A DNA stretch of 33,015 nt from a virus: IMG/VR virus record IMGVR_UViG_3300037117_000252, positions 1 to 33,015 of that record, one strand, 5' to 3'. Below the pieces are notes generated by a model. The model was given only the letters and a program-made list of their open reading frames with translations, had not been told where the DNA came from and made no database searches. The position numbers and the translations under genes were made by a program. Positions 16,277 through 23,311 of the stretch are shown here, in pieces. Position 1 is the first letter of the stretch. The number at the start of each line of letters is the position of its first letter.

Positions 16277-16939
16277 TCAGTTCGCGCCTCCTGCGCCGCC
16301 GCCGGCCGTGCCGGTTTCCAATAGCCGCGTCAAATAGTTGTCCAGGTGATACCGCGCCGCCTCGCTCATGTCCTCTTCCGATGGCATCACGTTGGGATCG
16401 CCTTCCTGTGTGACCTCGGGCACGAGCCAGAACAACACCATGCCGGCCGGGTTGGCGCGCATCGCGGTTTTGCCCTTGTTGGGACCGCGCGTGACGGTGG
16501 TTTGCATCGCCTGCACCAGCATCGCTTTGCCGGCGCCCCGCGGCACAAATGCCACGTCCTGTTCCTTGGAAACCTCCCACGGTGTTTTGCCTTCCACCTC
16601 ATCGGTTCCAATGGCCAGATATTTCGTCGGCCCACCGGTGACGTTGGAGGTGCCTTTGCCGGCGGTAATCGGTCCGCCCAGCCAGCGCTGTGCCAGGCCG
16701 ACCTTGTTGATCGTGAACGATGCGCCACCGGATTCGACAACCGGTTCCTCGATGGACTTGGCGGCGGCTGAATAAAAATGGCTGCGCGGGCTGCGTTCAT
16801 CCAAAGCGAATAAATGTTGGCGCGTCAGGTCCGCGGCGCCGCGTGCGGCCACCAGCGCCGCCTCCGGTTCCTTGCCGATCTGCGCGGCCTTTTCCTGCAG
16901 CTCATCGAGCGCCTCAGTTTGGAGACGGATGGAAATCAC
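16277..16939 (-). CDS. phage virion morphogenesis protein (Mu G / HK97 gp10-like)
   Basis: This 220-residue protein starts at GTG 16939, overlapping the upstream TGA (GTGA) with AGGAGG a few bases before. The longer in-frame ORF covers the upstream gene and is rejected. It begins MISIRLQTEALDELQEKAAQ, close to the start of Mu G-type 'virion morphogenesis' and gp10-type joining proteins. RQHLFALDERSPRSHFYSAA follows, a typical 'T..HF..L....P..W' type segment. It is probably a head-tail joining or tail-completion factor. The Gly-rich C-terminal tail (TAGGGAGGAN) is probably flexible. Confidence 0.6.
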   Translation of the reverse strand: MISIRLQTEALDELQEKAAQIGKEPEAALVAARGAADLTRQHLFALDERSPRSHFYSAAAKSIEEPVVESGGASFTINKVGLAQRWLGGPITAGKGTSNVTGGPTKYLAIGTDEVEGKTPWEVSKEQDVAFVPRGAGKAMLVQAMQTTVTRGPNKGKTAMRANPAGMVLFWLVPEVTQEGDPNVMPSEEDMSEAARYHLDNYLTRLLETGTAGGGAGGAN

Positions 16940-17724
16940 GCGGCCTCCTTTGCGAACGTTGAGATTTTTTCCATGAACGCCGCAAGCGCATCGGCAATGT
17001 TCATCGGTTTGGGCGCGGCATCGCCTTTGACCATGAGCCCAATGGCTTCGGTCTGCGCACGGTCCACGTCGCGCACCCACATGCCCGAGTTGAACGCGAA
17101 CGGCGGCCAGATGACATCCAGCGCGTCGTCGAACAAATCGGACGAACCGATCCAGTTCCAGATGTCATGATTCTTGAGCGCGATCATCCGTTCGTCCGGC
17201 GTGATGGTCCAGCCGGTGCCGATGGGATCGCCGGTTTGCGCGCCGGCGAGTTGCCAGCGGTTCAACCATTCCCGCGGTTCATGGCGCGCCTCGGCCCGGA
17301 ACAATTCCCACGCCGGCCATTCATCGAGGATGACGGGGTTCTGGTTGGAGATCCAAAGCCCCTGGCCCTGGGCCAATTCGGTGTTGGTTTTAATGACCAG
17401 GTTGATGCGCGCGTCGCTGGAGAGGTCCTGGAGCGTGCCCGCGACATCGGGCGCCGGTTCATAGCCGATTTCGTCAAGAAATTGTTTTATATCCTGGCGG
17501 ACATAGGCCGGGCTGAACTGCGTCGTCGCCTCGCCCTCCGCCGGCACCGGATTCAGGATGCCACCAATGCGGTCTTTATATTTCTCCAACAGATCACCGA
17601 GCATCGTCTGCGCGCTGAAAAACGATTGGGACCGGACCGAGGCGTCGATCTCGCGCAAGTCAGCGGTCGTCAGCCACGTCGGCATGACCTTTTTATCCAG
17701 CAGAATGTCAGCAGCGATGGACAT
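16936..17724 (-). CDS. minor head protein (possible Mu F-like role)
   Basis: I place the start at ATG 17724 because GGAGG lies nine bases upstream. The ATG at 17733 overlaps that site. The product is about 262 residues. The N-terminal part has DILLDKKVMPTWLTTADLRE. The C-terminal part has EWPAWELFRAEARHEPREWL, MIALKNHDIWNWI and then VIWPPFAFNSGMWVRDVDR. This series ('PAWE.. PR.W..RW', 'ALK.D.IW', 'PPF.FNSGM.VRDV') is one I associate with phage minor head proteins in Mu-like gene clusters. In Mu the F gene sits between portal and protease, whereas here the candidate lies after the major capsid and DUF1320 genes. The cysteines of the classical Mu F C-terminus are absent. Confidence 0.5.
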   Translation of the reverse strand: MSIAADILLDKKVMPTWLTTADLREIDASVRSQSFFSAQTMLGDLLEKYKDRIGGILNPVPAEGEATTQFSPAYVRQDIKQFLDEIGYEPAPDVAGTLQDLSSDARINLVIKTNTELAQGQGLWISNQNPVILDEWPAWELFRAEARHEPREWLNRWQLAGAQTGDPIGTGWTITPDERMIALKNHDIWNWIGSSDLFDDALDVIWPPFAFNSGMWVRDVDRAQTEAIGLMVKGDAAPKPMNIADALAAFMEKISTFAKEAA

Positions 17725-17725
17725 A

Positions 17726-18169
17726 TCAGCCATCCTCCCGGTTTTTCCGGCGATGTTTGAAATCGCCAAACGACGGCGCCGGCTGCGCCTGTTCAAAGGC
17801 TTCCGTCGCGGGATTGTCCGGCGGGTCAACAAAATCCTTGCCGTCGCGGACGTCGCGCAATTCCTGGTCGCGCCGCTTGAGACCGTCGCGTTCGTCCTGG
17901 GTCAGGTCCTGTTCGAGCGCGATCTTCAGCCGGGCGACAATGATGTCCACCGCACAATTTTTCAGACCGCCAGGAATCTTGGTGATGTCCTGGTCGAGCA
18001 CCGTCACGCGCGCGACCTTGCGCCGGATTTCAGCCACCACGTCGGCGATGACATCCGTCGAGCGGGCAACCTGGCCCGCGCCGAGCTGCACGGAGTCGGC
18101 GGCATCAATCAATGCGGCCGCCTTCGAGTCGTACAGGCTCGCTTTGGTGATGGAAATCCAGTTGGACAT
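17726..18169 (-). CDS. head-tail connector protein, DUF1320 (Mu gp36-like)
   Basis: This 147-residue protein has the layout of DUF1320 proteins. The N-terminus is short (ITKASLYDSKAAALIDAADS). A helical segment follows (DVIADVVAEIRRKVARV), then the 'P..LK......I...L' core (KIPGGLKNCAVDIIVARLKI). The C-terminal tail is low-complexity and charged (FGDFKHRRKNREDG). DUF1320 proteins act as head-completion or connector subunits in Mu-like phages and follow the major capsid gene, as here except for one inserted secreted-protein gene. It ends two bases before the preferred ATG of the minor head gene. Confidence 0.72.
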   Translation of the reverse strand: MSNWISITKASLYDSKAAALIDAADSVQLGAGQVARSTDVIADVVAEIRRKVARVTVLDQDITKIPGGLKNCAVDIIVARLKIALEQDLTQDERDGLKRRDQELRDVRDGKDFVDPPDNPATEAFEQAQPAPSFGDFKHRRKNREDG

Positions 18170-18177
18170 TTTTAAAT

Positions 18178-18207
18178 GCCTGGCGCGGTTGGCATCCCGC
18201 GCCAGGC
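18178..18207. promoter_or_regulatory. perfect hairpin between the secreted-protein gene and the DUF1320 gene
   Basis: An 11-bp perfect inverted repeat (gcctggcgcgg at 18178-18188 and ccgcgccaggc at 18197-18207) has an 8-nt loop. On the minus strand it is followed by ATTTAAAAATG, leading straight into the DUF1320 start. It could be a weak terminator/attenuator or an mRNA processing site. Its GCGCGGG/CCCGCGC core resembles the hairpin at 11678-11715. Confidence 0.6.
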
Positions 18208-18223
18208 TGATTGGTTCAGGTCG

Positions 18224-18790
18224 TTAATTCGCGTACAGGCTGTAGCTGTACAACATCTGGCTCAGGGTAATGACGTTGGTGTGGCCGGCTCCAATCGTGC
18301 AGGACGACCAGCGCAGGAACGCGATATTATTGAGTGTGGATTTATCCACCACCGACAGGTCGCTTACTGCGTTCGTACCATTCAAGGCCGTTACGGTCTT
18401 GATCGGATGCGTTGTCGTCCAGTTGGTGGTCCCGCCGCTGCCCCCGACGAGCACGCCCGCATCGAAGTAATTTGTCATCAGCTCCGTGGCGGCCGCGTTG
18501 GTGCCAGTCACTTGCGGAAGCAACGCAAGACCCCAACCCTGCCGGATGGGAATCGGATCGCTGGTGATCGTCAACGTCACGGCCGCAGTGGTGGTGGTGT
18601 TGAGGTTGGTGGTCGTGGTCCCATAAAACGGCCCATTCGTGCTGCTGATGGCCGAGTTGGTGAAGGCGAGCGCCTTGGTCGAGTAAATGTCCGCATACGC
18701 CGGCATAACAAAAACGGCTAACAGACCGATGATGGCGGCAACCAGGAACAGTCGCGCCAGTGAGAATCGATTTCGTTTCGTAAAGTTCAT
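18224..18790 (-). CDS. secreted or membrane-anchored Thr/Asn-rich protein inserted in the head operon
   Basis: This 188-residue protein begins with a basic n-region (MNFTKRNRFSLAR), a hydrophobic core (LFLVAAIIGLLAVFV) and MPAYADI. This is a good Sec signal with an A-Y-A cleavage motif. The mature part is rich in Thr, Asn and Ser (GTTTTNLNTTTTAAVTLTI) and beta-prone, ending SQMLYSYSLYAN. It lies directly after the major capsid gene, where a decoration or head-fibre gene would be expected. It is bounded by an inverted heptamer array on one side and a hairpin on the other, like a cargo ('moron') gene. Its function is unknown. A head decoration protein would not normally be exported, so the signal peptide is the puzzle. 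Confidence 0.6.
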   Translation of the reverse strand: MNFTKRNRFSLARLFLVAAIIGLLAVFVMPAYADIYSTKALAFTNSAISSTNGPFYGTTTTNLNTTTTAAVTLTITSDPIPIRQGWGLALLPQVTGTNAAATELMTNYFDAGVLVGGSGGTTNWTTTHPIKTVTALNGTNAVSDLSVVDKSTLNNIAFLRWSSCTIGAGHTNVITLSQMLYSYSLYAN

Positions 18791-18817
18791 TTTATTTTTT
18801 TCAGTTGAATTGTTTTG

Positions 18818-18874
18818 GTTCTAGGTTCTGGCGTCTGGGGCGGGCCCGAGAGCCAGGACCCCAGACCCAAGACC
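18818..18874. repeat. heptanucleotide array in inverted arrangement after the major capsid gene
   Basis: Reading leftward from 18874 there are 7-bp units (caagacc, ccagacc, caggacc and degenerate copies). From 18818 rightward lie units of opposite sense (gttctag, gttctgg, cgtctgg). The two halves can fold: gtctgggg at 18833-18840 pairs with ccccagac at 18859-18866, with imperfect extension on the outside. It fills most of the 92-bp gap between the capsid and secreted-protein genes and could form a processing or attenuation hairpin. Confidence 0.7.
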
Positions 18875-18882
18875 CGATATGG

Positions 18883-19836
18883 TTATTTGTGCGCGCCGAC
18901 GGCGGCGGTGTTGGCGACGGAGGGCAGCACCGTCCAGTCCATCTTTAGCACCTGGTCGCGCTGATCTTCCGTGGTGTAGGTGCCCGGTTTGAAAAATCCG
19001 CCCATGCGGGCGAACGTCTTCATGAACGAGGGGTCCATGCGGTTCGGCGTCGAGTTGCTGGCGAACACAATCACCACGTTGTCCAGCAGGAACTGGATGT
19101 TCTCCGCCACACCGGCCGCGGACGTGTCGATGACCATCATCGAGAGCTGCACTTCCGGCGAGGTCATGAGCAGCCCGCCCACGTCCTCGATGGTTGGCGA
19201 TACCGTGCCGAGTGTTGATCGGCCACCCGCGCCGCCGCCCGCGGCGACGATGTAACGGCTCTTGACGTTTTTGTTGTTGCGAAACTGTTTGAACTTGGTG
19301 GTCCCAAACAGGATTTTCACCGGCGCGCCATTCTTCGCCGCCTTGAGGACGGAGAGAATCAGGTTATCGAGTTGCGCGATGGGATCAACGCCGTCGTCGG
19401 TGTAATCCACGGGCGCCGTGAGCGGGCTGGCCAGCGCCGACGCCTGGGCAAGCGTCACAATCTCGTTTTCCAGCGCGAGCGCCGCCGAATCCGCGATGAT
19501 GCCCTGGCCCTCCATGATGGAGAAGCCGAGCTGCTCGTCGGACAACCCGTCCACGTTGGGGATCGGGAAATCCAGCGCGTTCACTTCCAGCGTGGCCGCC
19601 ACGTCATCGGAGCTGAAGCCCAGCCGCGTGACCTGGCCGCCCGGCTGCCGTTTGGTGTCCGGCACGCGGTACCGGTTTTTGTCCGTGTACTTTTTGTACC
19701 GGAAATTGATGTCGGGCACCTCGCAGAGAGGCGCGATGAACTGGCCAACCGGCCGGATGGCGCGCTGGCTCACGGTGATGGCGAAGTTGGTCAGCAGCGG
19801 ACTGCCGGCCAACTGCGCGATTCTTGATTCTGGCAT
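18883..19836 (-). CDS. major capsid protein
   Basis: This 317-residue protein sits immediately downstream of the decoration protein and the Mu I-like protease. It has the size and sequence style of E/T-type major capsid proteins with an HK97 fold: QRAIRPVGQFIAPLCEVPD in the N-arm, then RYKKYTDKNRYRVPDTKRQPG and QLDNLILSVLKAAKNGAPV on the spine. The segment VKILFGTTKFKQFRNNKNVKSRY belongs to the axial domain. The end (GGFFKPGTYTTEDQRDQVLKMDW) is typical of this group. It builds the icosahedral head. The N-terminus (MPESRIAQLAG) shows no long propeptide, as in phages that use a separate scaffold. Confidence 0.85.
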   Translation of the reverse strand: MPESRIAQLAGSPLLTNFAITVSQRAIRPVGQFIAPLCEVPDINFRYKKYTDKNRYRVPDTKRQPGGQVTRLGFSSDDVAATLEVNALDFPIPNVDGLSDEQLGFSIMEGQGIIADSAALALENEIVTLAQASALASPLTAPVDYTDDGVDPIAQLDNLILSVLKAAKNGAPVKILFGTTKFKQFRNNKNVKSRYIVAAGGGAGGRSTLGTVSPTIEDVGGLLMTSPEVQLSMMVIDTSAAGVAENIQFLLDNVVIVFASNSTPNRMDPSFMKTFARMGGFFKPGTYTTEDQRDQVLKMDWTVLPSVANTAAVGAHK

Positions 19837-19875
19837 AATTTTATTTGGTTATCGGTTTTCGGTTTATTTTTTTGG

Positions 19876-19899
19876 GAGGGACCCGTGTCGGCGTCCCTC
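19876..19899. promoter_or_regulatory. hairpin between decoration and major capsid genes
   Basis: gagggac at 19876-19882 pairs with gtccctc at 19893-19899, with inner ccg/cgg pairing in the loop. It lies in the 68-bp gap before the capsid ATG. There is no U-tract on the coding side, so an mRNA-stability or processing hairpin is more likely than a terminator. Confidence 0.5.
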
Positions 19900-19904
19900 A
19901 TCGG

Positions 19905-20348
19905 TTATAGGTTGAACGCGCGGTCCGGGATGCGCCGCACCTTGATGGGGTTGACGAGCACCGCCCCGGCCGCAACGGCTTCCTCCGCGATGAACGTGTA
20001 TTGATGCGCACCAGCGCCCGCGATGGGCTTGTAGAGCGCGCCCCAGGTGTTCGGCGAGAGCGACAGCTTGTCGCCCGGAACGATTGCATTGGTGCTGTCA
20101 ATCAGCACGCGGCAGCTTTCGCTCAGGTTCGGCGCCTCGGCGGCGCTGTTGTTGCCTTGCACGTCGCCCGAGGCGAGCACGAAGACCGCTTCATCGTCCA
20201 CGGAGTTTGGCAGGTCAAAGCCTGGCAGACCCGCGATGTTCACAATCTTGACCAGCAGGTTTTCCTTGCCGGTCAGGTTAGAGTTGCCGGGCAGCGTGAG
20301 GTCGCCAACGCGCGTGTCACTCTGGCCGGGATTCAGTTCAATATTCAT
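19905..20348 (-). CDS. head decoration (capsid cement) protein
   Basis: This 147-residue Gly/Ala-rich beta protein starts MNIELNPGQSDTRVGDLTLP. The segment DDEAVFVLASGDVQGNNSA and the motif SCRVLIDSTNAIVPGDKLSL match the strand pattern of small phage decoration proteins. The C-terminal HQYTFIAEEAVAAGAVLVNPIKVRRIP also fits: in that family 'A.E...A...V.V.l.P' closes the barrel. The gene directly precedes the major capsid gene, the normal position. The predicted role is to bind at capsid three-fold or quasi-three-fold points and stabilise the expanded head. Confidence 0.75.
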   Translation of the reverse strand: MNIELNPGQSDTRVGDLTLPGNSNLTGKENLLVKIVNIAGLPGFDLPNSVDDEAVFVLASGDVQGNNSAAEAPNLSESCRVLIDSTNAIVPGDKLSLSPNTWGALYKPIAGAGAHQYTFIAEEAVAAGAVLVNPIKVRRIPDRAFNL

Positions 20349-20426
20349 ATTTTATTTTTGGTTTTGTAGGCGACGACGTGAGGAGACGAACTCGTTACCT
20401 CGTTCCCTACTATTTTGGTTTGCTGG

Positions 20427-20909
20427 TTACTTGATCTCCTTCGTGGCCATCGCGGTGGCCGTCGCCAGGCTGATGGTCGGCGTTTCCTTTTGAATCGCGA
20501 CAGCGCGGTTCATAATTTTTGTGGCGCGTTCAGTCTGCGCCGCCACGTCGTCTTCCACGACGTTCCGCAGGTTGCCGGCGCCGCGATTCAACACGCGGGC
20601 CTGGGTTCCAGCGGCCGGAGGGGTAAAGCCGAAGTCCACCAGCGCGGCCACGCGCTCTTCGCGGTTTTTCAGCGCCGTCAAGACGGGCTTGAGCCGGTTG
20701 ATGACTTTCGGTTCCTTGACGCCGTGCGTTTCCAGCAGGCCGTCAACCTGTTCGCCGTCGAGCGACTCGAGACGGGTCTTGAGCGTTTTGTTGTCTTCCG
20801 CGAGCGGAGCCAGCTCCGTGACGCGGTTTTTCAGCTTGGTGACTTCCGCGAGCACCACGTCTTCGGCGGCGTCGGCGGACAGTCCAAGCGCTGTGCATAC
20901 TGTCTTCAT
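20427..20909 (-). CDS. nested scaffold protein (Mu Z-like internal start)
   Basis: ATG 20909 lies in frame inside the protease gene, at about residue 187, and is preceded by AAGGA at about nine bases. It would give a 160-residue product beginning MKTVCTALGLSADAAEDVVL. This product is almost entirely helical, acidic and coiled-coil-like, as expected for a head scaffold. The protease domain ends just before it, after the linker ADSQHPNQGPRK. Nested scaffolds from an internal start are established for Mu and lambda; here the claim rests on the start context and composition. Confidence 0.5.
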   Translation of the reverse strand: MKTVCTALGLSADAAEDVVLAEVTKLKNRVTELAPLAEDNKTLKTRLESLDGEQVDGLLETHGVKEPKVINRLKPVLTALKNREERVAALVDFGFTPPAAGTQARVLNRGAGNLRNVVEDDVAAQTERATKIMNRAVAIQKETPTISLATATAMATKEIK

Positions 20910-21467
20910 TTTTCTTGGTCCTTGGTTGGGGTGTTGGCTATCCGCCGGCGCAACTGCGCCGGCGAGCGTGATTTCAGTGCGATTCCTGATGGGCGTGAGC
21001 AGTTCTTTGCCGTTCGCCTGGTTGGTGAATCCGACCGTTTCGATCTTCATTACCCGATAACGGTTTCCAACAATTTTTTTCAGGTCGCTCCGGTCGGCGA
21101 CAAAGCTGGTAAATTTGTAATCGCGATTCCTGATGGCGGTGGTGCCGGTGTCCGTCAGTCCGTTCTCCTTGGCCCAGATGCCATCGGCGCGCTTTTCAAA
21201 ATCCTTGAACCATGCCAGGGCCGCGCTGTCCTGGTCGGCGTCGTAAATGAAGTGCTCGCGCCCGGCGTAGAGGCCCGGCCAGTTGTCGCCCAGTCGGTTT
21301 TTATCCTTCTCAATGCCGGCGAGGATCGAGTCGAGCGATTCATCATCGAGCACTTGCACGATTCCGGCCTCGCGGTTCGGCAGCTCGCCCTTGGGCACGA
21401 TGTGAATCCAGCCATCGGTGGATTGGAGCGCGCTGCGGTTGAAAATAACGACATGTGAATTGTTCAT
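20427..21467 (-). CDS. Mu I-like prohead protease with C-terminal scaffold region
   Basis: This 346-residue protein overlaps the portal stop by an ATGA. The N-terminal ~180 residues (GWIHIVPKGELPNREAGIVQ, FIYDADQDSAALAWF, DYKFTSFVADRSD) follow the order of Mu I-type proteases. They are followed by a 160-residue helical, Glu/Lys-rich part (DVVLAEVTKLKNRVTELAPL) typical of scaffolds. In Mu the scaffold Z is made from an internal start in gene I. An ATG at 20909 here would do the same. The protein should process the scaffold and be degraded before DNA packaging. Catalytic residues cannot be placed with confidence by eye. Confidence 0.72.
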   Translation of the reverse strand: MNNSHVVIFNRSALQSTDGWIHIVPKGELPNREAGIVQVLDDESLDSILAGIEKDKNRLGDNWPGLYAGREHFIYDADQDSAALAWFKDFEKRADGIWAKENGLTDTGTTAIRNRDYKFTSFVADRSDLKKIVGNRYRVMKIETVGFTNQANGKELLTPIRNRTEITLAGAVAPADSQHPNQGPRKMKTVCTALGLSADAAEDVVLAEVTKLKNRVTELAPLAEDNKTLKTRLESLDGEQVDGLLETHGVKEPKVINRLKPVLTALKNREERVAALVDFGFTPPAAGTQARVLNRGAGNLRNVVEDDVAAQTERATKIMNRAVAIQKETPTISLATATAMATKEIK

Positions 21468-23173
21468 GGTTTCATGGTCTCCTTATTCAATCCTGCCGCC
21501 AGCGCGGCCTGGTTGATCTGTTCCAGCGCGCGGGCGGTTTCCGGATCGGCGGTGATGTCCTTTACCATCTGGTCCCAATCGTCGAGGAGCGCCTGGAATT
21601 TCCTGGCGCGCAGGTCGGGATCGGAGATGGCGTCACAAGCCGACACCCGGTCGCGCAGGTGCTGCAGGTCGTCCGCCACGGCGGCATAAAAGTCCTCAGT
21701 CTTCAGTCCTGAGTCGTGAGTCGATGCGCGGTTTTTGACCGCCGCATTCAGATCGCCCTTGTCCAGTTTGTCGTCAGCCTTCGCTGCCGGGCTGGCGCCC
21801 GGACCACCGCCGAGTGCCGGATCGGTCTGGTTTTTTACGCGCGTGAGTTTCATCCCGGTGCGATCCGAGATTTCTTTCACGTCCGTCTGCAGGTTGACAC
21901 CTTCAAATTTCACGACCGTATCCGCCAGCGAACCGATGTCCTCTTCGTCCTCGGTCGGGATGTTGAAATAGGCGCAGATCGGCTGGCCCGGAAATGCCGC
22001 CGCGAGTTCAGGCAAATCAAAATCCTTGTTGAGCGTCTCATTCACGCGCTTGCCCTTCATCCGCGCGATCTTCACCCAGATATCCTGGTGTTCCTGGTTC
22101 GGCCCGCGGTTCAAACCACCGGTCGAGCCCGGACCGGCCGTCAACATGCTCAACAGCCCGCTCGTCGCCGCCATCACCACGTCCTGATTTTGCGCCTCGC
22201 AATATTTCTCAAAGGGATGTTCGCCCCGGACACCGGCCGCCGGGAATTTTATGTCGCTGCCGGCGGGCAGCGCGCCGCTGACGCCGTCCGAAACTTTTTC
22301 GGCCGCCGTCTGGTAATCCTGCTCCTTGCCGATGGCGATGTTGGGCGGCATGATGACGACGCCCTTCGCCAGCCCGAATATTTCCACAAACGCCGCCCAG
22401 TCCTTTCGACCCATCAACCAATTGACGAAAGCGATGAGAGCAATCTCGTACAGCGGCGACTCCACTTCGCGGATCACAAAATCTTCACGCGGCAATTGGT
22501 CACTGCCGATCCGGCAGTTTTCACCGAACGTGCCCGCGCAGGCGCCCAGCCCGACGCCGAACCGGGAAATTTCGTTGTAATAAAAATCGCCATAAAAGCC
22601 GTCCCGGCACCAGACCCACGGTTCGATCCAGTAAAGTTCGCTCACCCGGCCGCCATTCTCGCCGTCCTCGAACCGGTGCTTTTGCAAAACCGAGTAGCCG
22701 CGCACTTCCGCCAGCGCGATCTGTCCGATGGCTTCATTGAGATTGCCAACCAGGTCGTAGCGCTGCTTGAGGAACGCGCGCTGCTTCTCGGCCATCGCCG
22801 GCGTCGCGCCGGGCGGCAAGGTTTTCAACACCTTCACATCCCAGCCCAATTCTTCGACGCTGCACAACAGACGCTCGACAAAACCTTTCAGGACCGGATA
22901 ACGCTTTTCCGTCTTGCGCAGCAGCAACTGCAATTCCGCAAAAGCGCCGCGCTCGGCGGCTTCTAAGATGGGAATGAGCCGCGCCATGCCCAGCCCGCGC
23001 AGCGGATTATAATTATCGCGCCAGAGGTTGGATCGCCGGACCATGGTGGCATCCGTTTTCCCGGTGCCAAACGCAGCGTAAGCATCAGCCACCGACATGG
23101 TGGCCGCCGGCGCCGCGGCAAGCGGTTTTCGCGCAGTGGTGCGGCCGGAACCCTTTTTCGCAGTCTTAGACAT
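21464..23173 (-). CDS. portal protein, DUF935 (Mu gp29-like)
   Basis: This 569-residue protein has ATG 23173 preceded by AGGAGG with a five-base spacer. A GTG at 23179 overlaps that ribosome site and is rejected. The core contains LIPILEAAERGAFAELQLLL, then VLKGFVERLLCSVEELGWDV and then FVNWLMGRKDWAAFVEIFGL. The 'RKDW..F.E.FG' segment is a hallmark of DUF935 portals. The C-terminal ~110 residues form a helical extension (LQHLRDRVSACDAISDPDLR), joined to the core by a linker partly encoded by a heptanucleotide array. The portal forms the dodecameric DNA gateway and binds the terminase, which is encoded directly upstream. Confidence 0.85.
   Translation of the reverse strand: MSKTAKKGSGRTTARKPLAAAPAATMSVADAYAAFGTGKTDATMVRRSNLWRDNYNPLRGLGMARLIPILEAAERGAFAELQLLLRKTEKRYPVLKGFVERLLCSVEELGWDVKVLKTLPPGATPAMAEKQRAFLKQRYDLVGNLNEAIGQIALAEVRGYSVLQKHRFEDGENGGRVSELYWIEPWVWCRDGFYGDFYYNEISRFGVGLGACAGTFGENCRIGSDQLPREDFVIREVESPLYEIALIAFVNWLMGRKDWAAFVEIFGLAKGVVIMPPNIAIGKEQDYQTAAEKVSDGVSGALPAGSDIKFPAAGVRGEHPFEKYCEAQNQDVVMAATSGLLSMLTAGPGSTGGLNRGPNQEHQDIWVKIARMKGKRVNETLNKDFDLPELAAAFPGQPICAYFNIPTEDEEDIGSLADTVVKFEGVNLQTDVKEISDRTGMKLTRVKNQTDPALGGGPGASPAAKADDKLDKGDLNAAVKNRASTHDSGLKTEDFYAAVADDLQHLRDRVSACDAISDPDLRARKFQALLDDWDQMVKDITADPETARALEQINQAALAAGLNKETMKP
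21693..21724. repeat. heptanucleotide array inside the portal gene
   Basis: The units agtcctc, agtcttc, agtcctg and agtcgtg are followed by agtc, giving 4.6 copies of a 7-bp unit. On the minus strand it encodes STHDSGLKTED, the linker between the DUF935 core and the helical C-terminal extension of the portal. The other frames of such an array would also be open, so an insertion could be tolerated here. Confidence 0.8.
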
Positions 23174-23311
23174 CCGCACCTCCTGCTAAAAGTAGCTGCA
23201 GCACGCTGCAATGCGGCCCAAGCGCGCCGGGGGCTGCAGCCGCTACGCAGATGGGCGGCAAACCGCCTGCGGCTGTCCTGCCGCGTAAATCGGCAATCGT
23301 AAATCGTAAAT
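23174..23311. repeat. intergenic spacer with heptanucleotide array after the terminase gene
   Basis: A four-unit 7-bp array (cgtaaat, cggcaat, cgtaaat, cgtaaat) fills 23284-23311 and abuts the terminase stop codon. The rest holds an imperfect inverted repeat (gtagctgcagc near 23193 against gctgcagccgctac near 23232) and a small ggcgg-caaa-ccgcc hairpin near 23253. No gene is supported in this spacer apart from the portal ribosome site next to 23173. Confidence 0.7.

Noticed and set aside
20415-21458. Plus-strand frame of 347 codons opposite the protease/scaffold gene
   Set aside because: It covers the Mu I-like gene almost exactly in antisense and has shadow composition.
21716-22966. Plus-strand frame of 416 codons opposite the portal gene
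   Set aside because: It is antisense to the DUF935 portal, Arg/His/Phe-rich without domain structure.
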